From positions 17,168,410-17,232,409 of the forward strand of contig NC_089724.1 of assembly GCF_035083965.1 (NCBI RefSeq): a stretch of DNA of 64,000 nt, written 5' to 3'. Under the pieces are notes generated by a model that did no database searches, had not been told where the DNA came from, and saw nothing but the letters and a program-made list of their open reading frames with translations. Below are positions 57,278 through 64,000 of the stretch, in pieces. Position numbers and translations under genes: made by a program. The DNA comes from Branchiostoma lanceolatum. Lineage: Eukaryota; Chordata; Leptocardii; Amphioxiformes; Branchiostomatidae. The stretch's first letter is position 1. The number at the start of each line of letters is the position of its first letter.

Positions 57278-60200
57278 ATGGTTGTGTACAGTACGTACGC
57301 GCTGCTGTGGTTTTTGACCGCGTTTCTTTCCTTTGTGACCTGCCGCGACTTCAAACTTGGTTTGCTGATTCCGCAAGGCCGAGACCACCGGCTGTACGGC
57401 TGGGAAACCACGGCCAGCGCCACGTCCATAGCCATCGACACCGTGATGCGCGATCCCAGTCTGCTACCCGGGCACACTCTCAGGTGAGGGGCAAGTCTCT
57501 GACGACTCACGCTCATTTTATGTTTGTAGCTAGCTGGTCACGGGTCACTGTGATTTCTTTTATCACAAATCACAAGAGGAAGCTCTTTCCTTTCAAGTTG
57601 TTGCTGGATGATTTTACGATATTTGGAAATGGAACGTTTCCTTTTCCCACATGGCATGATAATGGAGATATTGCATATTTTTGTGTGCTTTTCTTAGGTC
57701 CAAAATGCGAGCATGCTATAAGCATGCTCAAGTGAAATACAATGTACATTTTGTATAGAGGGATCATAATTAGATATGGGCGCGGTCACATCCGTCGTAC
57801 GACTGTTGTCTTCGGATTTTCAGCTAGGCTATAGGCCCGGTTTACACATGCGTTTTCCAAGCACACTCAGCCCAAGTCCGACTCAGCGGAGTCAACTTTG
57901 GTACTCTCCAAGCAGAGCATGGGTTTCGGCTGGTTTTTGACGTGTTTTTAGGCGTTTTTGTCTGGCTTTCTACTTTGTCATCTTTTTTTTGTCTAGCCAA
58001 CCCCCCAAAAAAGATGACAAAGTAGAAAGCCCGACAAAAACGCCTAAAAACACGTCAAAAATCAGCCGAAACCCATGCTCTGCTTGGAGAGTAAACTTTG
58101 GACTGTGTAAACAGAAATCTCAAGTCCCCTTTTCCCGGACTCGACAAGTCAAACTCAAGTCGCGTTGACTCAAGTCGCGTTACATCAGGTCCGTGTGTAA
58201 ATACACGGAGTCAACTCCGAGTCTACTACGAGTCCGAGTTATGCAATACTCAGGTCAGAGGTCATACGAAAATCAGTGAAGGCACAAGGCGCAAATTTGG
58301 AAATTCGTTTGTTAGGCCACAGCAATTAAATTTTATGGATGACATCCTTCAAAGACTCCAAAACTAATGAGATAGGGTGGAAAAAAACAAGGCGGGCAAA
58401 AAAAACAAGATTCCTATATTTTCAATTGATCAAATTTTGAGATCATAAATCTTGTTAAATAAGAATTGAGGCGACAAAACATGATATTACGACCAACAGG
58501 TCTTTTATACCTGAATTTCACCAATAAGGTTTCATATATAATAACGTTAGATGTATAAAACCTCATTGATTCAACAGTAAACATGTCCTTGTAGATGTGT
58601 ATACATCTCAAGAGATTAATTACAACGAATGCAGAAGAGAGCTTGTTGTACCATCATCTGAAGCAACTACACTGGGTATTTATATGCGATGAAACACATT
58701 GTGTATACAGCTCAATTAACAAGAACGAAGGACATTATATATAATGTCCTTGGTCCTTGCTAGAACAAATGCAGAAAACAGCTTGTTATATCATCATGGG
58801 CAGGAACCACACTGGGTATTCATATGCAATGAAACACCTTGGACTGTCAACATTTGACTGTCCATGAAGATGTGTATACAGCTCAATTAACTAGAACAAA
58901 TGCAGGAAACAGCTTGTCATACCGTCATGGGCATTCATATGCAATATAATGATGGAACACCTGGGCAGCAACTATATTCAACTTGGTATTCATATGGAAC
59001 ACCCTGTCAACACATGCCATAAAATGCGAGCAAATGAGCCTCAAGCTTGCTGGATCCCTGAGTTTAGAGACAGAACTAGAAAACGTTTACGACATATTTG
59101 CCAATTTTTGGCATGTTGACCACTGTCGGAGGGCAATGGAATTTCTTGGGTTTTTTTTTTTCAAAATCGGGCGAAAATTAATGAGCGCGCTGATGTCATC
59201 CATACAAATCACTTGCTGTGGCCTTACTCTTTATTCCATGATTTCTCGGTATCTATTTCATAATTTTCTGCACTCTGTGGTGCAAGTTGGTCAGGATTGA
59301 AAGCGAGACGACACTGCGGCTGTCACGCCGCGGGCCTGGTCCTGTGTGTAAACAGATCGCACTTGAGGCGGATATGGACTGAGCGTGCTCCAATTGTGCT
59401 TGGAAATGCATGTGTAAACTGACTGAACTGACGGACTGTTGACAGGGATCTTCGACAACCTTGTCCGTCACAAGACAGCTGAATTTTGTACCACATACCC
59501 GGACCCACGACTGTCCCAAGAATCATCCTCCATTTTCTGTTATTATAAGTCGCACGACGAATGCAACATAGCCGGTCCCTTTGATAGTGTCAATTTGACG
59601 GCCCCCAACGTCATCATTACCTCTGCGGGGAAAATTGGCGCCAATCAAAATAGAACTGCATTAACCTACAGCTGTACTTGGTATTTATGCATCGCGTTAG
59701 GAGGTACATTACAAGCGCCAGCTGTGTCGACAGCTCTTGTTGGAGGAGTATTTGAATGAAGTAAACCGTTGATGACGTGCATCATAATCAACAGTGCGTG
59801 CGTCAGGGCATTATGAGAACTCATCATGTTGTAAACATCTGCTATCTCAAAGTCAAATAGTATAAAGCGAAATTATTGTTTGTATTCCAATGTGTCAAAA
59901 ACGAATGTGAATTCTATTGATGTTATTCTTCTTGCTACGAAAGAGGTTGAATGCCTTTTGTGGAGTTTTATTTTGTTTCTTACAGGTACTTCGGTATCAG
60001 GTCCGTTGTACAGGTTGATGCAGTTTTACTGTTCTGTAAAGGGAATGAGGTAAAGGACAAGTTAAGGTCATAAAATCTCTACTAACCATTTGTCACATGA
60101 GCTGGAGGATTGGAACGTAACTATATAAAACAAAACCCCAATATCGTCACCAGTATTTGTTAGGTACAGACTTATTCTAATTTTCTTTCACTTTATCCAA

Positions 60201-63200
60201 ATTCATGTTCACCCATGTCATGTCATCTTATTCTTTCCTATTTCATTTTGTCCGGGATACTAGTATATATTTGAATCTATGTATCCTCACAACATCGCTA
60301 GACAGCAGGGAACCCCAAAAAAATTCATACTGAACTCTTTCATGGAGTGTGATATGAATGTTTTTATACTGTATGTCAAGACGTCGGTAGCATTTTACTT
60401 GTGTTTTTAAGATAATGTGATATTGTACAGTGTACGCAATTCAGCTTTTAGCTGCCATGTTACACTTTTTCTTAATAAACCATTCCTTCATTCATTCATT
60501 CATTCAATACTTGATGGAGTATACTGCGACCTATTAACGACATTCAAGTCACGCCTGTCGATGCTCGTTTCTCAGTGTCAGTGACATAAAGACGGTTTAC
60601 AACGGAGGGATATTTGAAACAGAACGTCTATTGACAAAATGATAAGTTGAACTTTCCCGTGATGGCCATCATGCGGAAATCAGAAATGACTTATTATTGC
60701 ATACTAGCTGTACTAACGAATTCCCATTCACTTGAGATCACAATTACTCGCCTATTGTGTATATGCACGTTTTAGCGGCTGTGGATGATGATATGGTGCG
60801 GTGGTTATGACGCGTATGCATGCTCTCTCTGCAGAAAAGGGCATGCGTTTACGCCATGTGATTGTGTCCTCACAGTTTTTTCATTGATCAGCAGAGTTTT
60901 GTTATTTTCATTAAACGAGGCGTTCACAAGCTACAGTTGATGAAGATATTTTACATACAGTGGTCCTTCAGTTTTACATGGTGGGTCCATTTGTTCTAGC
61001 GTTGTGTGGAGGGACTCCAGCTGTAACTCCAAGGCAGCGGCGGGAGCTGCGGTCGAGCTGGCAGTCCAGGAGAACGTAGATGTCCTTTTAGCGCCTCCAT
61101 GCGCTGAAGGTAAGAACGTCACACTTATACCTTTGCTCAAACGCATTAATCTTAAGTTCACATGGTCTATCGATCCTATAGACGGAGATTTTGTTACATT
61201 TCGAAAATCTACTTTCTTTGGAACTGCTAGGAATCCTCTGAAAGTGTCTGTAGTTTTGTCGTATCCATAAAGCCATTCTCCCCCCCCCCCCCCCCCCCCT
61301 GCATAAGCCTGTATCCAGTCCAGCCAGTTGGCGGCCTACTGGAACATGCCCACCATCTCGTGGCTACCGGTGGACCCGCAGCTGGAGAACAAGGCGCTGC
61401 TGAAGACTCTCGCCAGGACCTTCGTACCGGCCAACAAGTTCGGCGCGGCTGTGGTGGAACTACTGAAACTGTGGTGAGAGACCTTCCATCTATGTAACGT
61501 TGGGTAACATAAATTCGGGATTTTTCCGATAATGGTTGACTGAAATCAATCTAGCAGAACAATAAACCATCCTTTTTTTCTATTATCTGTCAGTATCATG
61601 TACTATCTTTGCACTAATCATATATATGGTAGATTTTGTCTCTAGTCGTGCTGACACCAGAATATTTCAACTTGAAACTACCGTCCGCCGCACGCACAAT
61701 GACGATGCTGTCGGACAGGGGTGAACATTAATTCGGGAGAGAAGATTCGTCTTGAATAACTTACCGCTAATTACATTTTAAATAGCAGCTATTCGTTCCA
61801 TCCTTGGCTTGAGGAGAGTGCTATGGATATAGACGTGTCCAAGTAAAAAAAATACACGAAAAAACGGCCGTACCGCACACATCAGGCCTACGGGAACAAC
61901 CCGTGTGTTGAGTCGGTAGCTATAGAACGTCAAAGTCGACATCCACCGTCATGGCAACGTGTACATTATTCATGGCAAGTTAGCCGGATGCCGTAGCATT
62001 GATAATACTACTATGTCCATGTATTCCTTGTTGTGTTAGGAGCAAACTTTGAGGAAAATATCGTCCTCAGTCCACAATCACACGCAACATTTAGACAAAA
62101 AAGTGTTCCTCACAAACCTTTGTCGTCTGCTTGACAACAGGATTCTGGGTAATGATATGGCGGCGGGAAAATACACGTCCCGTAGGTTGTATCAACAAAG
62201 AGGGGTTTTGATGATTGATCACACTTAGAGTCCAATTGCAGGTCAGCAATTTTAAGAAAATAAGTTGTCTTGTAAATGATTGTGTTTAGCAGGAAGCGGA
62301 TGTGACATTTGTCTTATAAACCAGCCGACAACGATGTAGTGTGATTCTCCCTCGAAGCCCCCAGACTGTTCCAATAAGGGACGGAGAGTTTTTGTCCTCG
62401 TCGCCTTCTAATGCATGCTTATCGAAGTTTTCAGACAGTGTTCTGAATACGTTAGTCTGTCAAGTTTGCATTTCTAGCGGTATTACTGATGTTGCATCTA
62501 GCACATATCCCTAAATACCCCGTTTTCGAAAAATCCCGAATTTAAGTACCCCACGAATTTATGTTACCCAACGTTACATGTAATAGAAAACCTCCTCCTC
62601 GCCAGGTGTGACTAGACGTGTTGCCAATTGTAGTAAAATCACAGGCAATAAAGAGTGGTTTATTCGTTCATTCGTTAAGCAATTAATCAAAATCCGATGT
62701 TTAACAGCTAATTGACGTGAAATATCACCACCAAATACAAATGGCACAAAGTAGTTCATTTTGCCCATTGCAAATATTACTGTGACAATGTTTACAACTA
62801 CTTCAAATCAGCACATCTGCGCCACAATTGCTGTCTATTTGATATCGAGTGTTGCACCTTCAGAAAAAATCTCCCTGGAAAATTAGAAGATCGTCACTAG
62901 TCAGTATCGCTGTTTCCACTGCTCAGGTCTTGGAAAAGGATTGGCATCTTCTCAGACTCCGGTTTCCTGTGCAAGTCGTCCACCGAGTCTCTCAAGCAGT
63001 ACCTCGCCGCGAACAACGTCACCCTGGCGGGGGAATACGCCTACGACATCAAGTACCTGGACCCTCATCTCATCTCAGAGAAGCTGATAATCCTCAAGCA
63101 GAACGCCAGAAGTGAGTACCGGGGGCGATGTGATTTTTCCTGTGATTCTTTTCTACGTCTAAATTTAATGTGACCCTTCTTCTTCTTTTCATCCTCTATT

Positions 63201-63988
63201 GAAGCATGAAGCTTTTTCAAGTAGGTAGTGGTACAATGCGGCTTACTCTTCATCACAACATCGCTCATCCGATTTCATGTAAGCCATACCCTCGAGTGGC
63301 TCTTCAGCCTTCTTGGCAGTGGCAGCTGTCTTAAGAGCTATTTAGCTGTTGACATATATATATATATATACAGTCTCTGTGATATCTTTTGTGATAACCT
63401 TGTGTTTTGATCACAACTCTTCCAGTCATCTACATGTGCCACCCCTCTATACAAGTGGAACGATCCATCCTCCTGCGGGCCCATGAACTGGAGATGACGT
63501 CAGGTGATTACGTCCTCATCAATGCCAAGTTGTCCATTGAGGTCAAAGTTGACCAACCCTGGAGCAGCGACGACGGACGGAACGCAGACGCCATCAAGGC
63601 GTATGAGTCTGTGCTGGAGGTGCGTAATTATCACATGCTAATATAACCGTGGGCACACCGTCGTTACTAAGGAAAGTTTAGAAGTTCAGCACTGAATGAT
63701 GGATTGAAAATGAAAATACAGAACACATACCAAATGTTCGGTTTTAAATGTGTTGGGTGCTGCCGAGCCAGAAAGGCGAGACGAAGCCTCTACGAAGGTA
63801 CTTGAGAATTTAAGAACATGACTCTTATACTATATCTATGTCATATCATTAAGAATTATTACATATGTCCACAGATAGGGATCAAGTTTCCTAACGACCC
63901 TGCAGCACAGCGGGTACGGGAGGACATCCCCAGGAGGATGGCACAGGAGCCCTGGAACTACCGTGTCGGCATGTCTCTTGGACAAAAG
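57278..63988 (+). CDS. Receptor with ANF-receptor ligand-binding domain, probably a receptor guanylate cyclase; 3' end beyond window
   Basis: Exons: 57278-57483, 61000-61109, 61308-61473, 62927-63111, 63426-63619 and 63875-63988, with in-frame GT-AG joins. About 325 residues are visible and the gene continues past the window. A signal peptide/hydrophobic start (LLWFLTAFLSFVTC) is followed by a type-1 periplasmic-binding fold: FKLGLLIPQ, VVWRDSSCNSKAAAGAAVEL, VDVLLAPPCAEAC, SQLAAYWNMPTISW, WKRIGIFSDS and YAYDIKYLDP, then VIYMCHP-type strand sequence and VREDIPRRMAQEPWNY. These match ANF_receptor domains of natriuretic-peptide-receptor and gcy-type guanylate cyclases, which make cGMP on ligand binding. 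Kinase-homology and cyclase domains are not in the window, so a clearance-type or other receptor is possible. Confidence 0.8.
57902..58093. mobile_element. 192-bp hAT-like foldback MITE with perfect 8-bp target duplication
   Basis: It begins tactctccaagcagagcatg and ends catgctctgcttggagagta; the arms are near-perfect inverted copies through tttttgacgtgtttttaggc and meet around a T-run at 57983. The 8-mer aactttgg flanks it exactly on both sides (57894-57901 and 58094-58101), the hallmark of hAT insertion. A half copy lies at 37270-37369. Confidence 0.9.
58600..59000 (+). repeat. Tandem degenerate copies of LINE reverse-transcriptase tail
   Basis: Three imperfect copies of a ~110-150-bp unit contain 'cagctcaattaac(a/t)agaac', 'aatgcagaaaacagcttgtt' and 'catatgcaatgaaacacc'. 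One frame reads EQMQKTACYIIMG...YAMKHLGLSTFD, resembling the C-terminal 'Q..A..II.G' region of non-LTR reverse transcriptases. Stops interrupt all copies. Confidence 0.45.
59760..60999. other. Rest of receptor intron 1, with an (ATTC)n-tailed repeat end
   Basis: An AATAAA followed by accattccttcattcattc at about 60473-60506 looks like the 3' end of a retroposed element with a tetranucleotide tail. No exon is seen before the acceptor ttgttctag at 60991-60999. Confidence 0.4.
61492..62579. mobile_element. ~1.09-kb DNA element with 26-bp terminal inverted repeats
   Basis: The left end atgtaacgttgggtaacata-aattcg (61492-61517) is exactly inverted at the right end, cgaatttatgttacccaacg-ttacat (62554-62579). 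A subterminal pair, gggatttttc (from 61518) and gaaaaatccc (to about 62537), is also inverted. It lies in the receptor intron between the exons ending 61473 and starting 62927, only 18 bp after the donor. No transposase frame is recognisable, so it is non-autonomous. Confidence 0.8.
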
Positions 63989-64000
63989 GTGTTACATCTT

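Larger units (their letters stand above)
57839..59420. mobile_element. ~1.6-kb element with terminal inverted repeats in the receptor's first intron
   Basis: The left end ggtttacacatgcgttttcc + aagcacac (57839-57866) is the imperfect inverse of gtgcttggaaatgcatgtgt + aaact (about 59396-59420). A complete hAT-like MITE (57902-58093) is nested inside. The interior also has tandem LINE-derived copies. No transposase was read. The outer boundaries are approximate. Confidence 0.45.

Noticed and set aside
57145-57516. 123-codon minus-strand frame
   Set aside because: Antisense to receptor exon 1, whose signal peptide and ligand-binding start are clear on the plus strand.
59439-59759. 106-codon plus-strand frame considered as a receptor exon
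   Set aside because: It does not fit between receptor exons 1 and 2, which already join in frame to rebuild the ANF-receptor motif, and no similarity was recognised.

Overview
The window is an intron-rich invertebrate-deuterostome genome segment, most likely amphioxus (Branchiostoma). The genes are animal-type with GT-AG introns, orthologues of human genes align exon by exon, and introns and spacers are full of short inverted-repeat elements, tRNA-like SINE sequence and AT-rich 'tgcaaatta' repeats. Genus is inferred, not proven. All gene models were assembled by eye from reading frame, splice signals and protein similarity.

Layout. (1) 311-6453, minus: a complete seven-exon SPEF1 gene (ciliary microtubule-binding calponin-homology protein). 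(2) 7097-7873, minus: a 258-residue exon resembling a Ulp1/C48 cysteine protease whose catalytic His and Cys positions read Arg and Ser. (3) 10350-22426, plus: the complete delta-1-pyrroline-5-carboxylate synthase gene (ALDH18A1), a bifunctional mitochondrial enzyme of proline/ornithine synthesis. It has two homologous, phase-compatible versions of exon 3 separated by only 64 nt, which is the signature of mutually exclusive splicing. (4) About 25.5-34.7 kb: a repeat block. It is bounded by perfect 99-bp direct repeats and holds a broken Ty3/gypsy fragment in which gag runs straight into integrase, a ~3.6-kb array of a 113-bp satellite with a CACGTG E-box per unit, and a palindromic 21-bp tandem repeat. 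(5) 34890-34977: an intron-containing tRNA-Tyr. (6) 35-41.4 kb: gene-poor, with MITEs and a SINE.

(7) 41.4-55.5 kb: three related genes for secreted proteins built from cysteine-rich repeats like those of the cation-independent mannose-6-phosphate receptor (CIMR/MRH). Gene A (plus, 10 exons, 466 aa) has three repeats. Genes B and C (minus, 7 exons each, both 344 aa) have two and are tandem duplicates with identical exon phases. One exon of B and C shares a 160-bp stretch at 100% identity, which suggests gene conversion. An intron of gene A carries a 37-bp minisatellite that copies the exon end together with its splice donor. (8) 57278 to the right edge, plus: the 5' part of a receptor with an ANF-receptor ligand-binding domain, probably a natriuretic-peptide-receptor-like receptor guanylate cyclase. 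Its introns hold several nested DNA elements.

The genes do not form one pathway. The most unusual items are the duplicated exon of P5CS, the cluster of soluble CIMR-repeat proteins with its converted exon and invariant C-terminal tail, and the splice-donor minisatellite.
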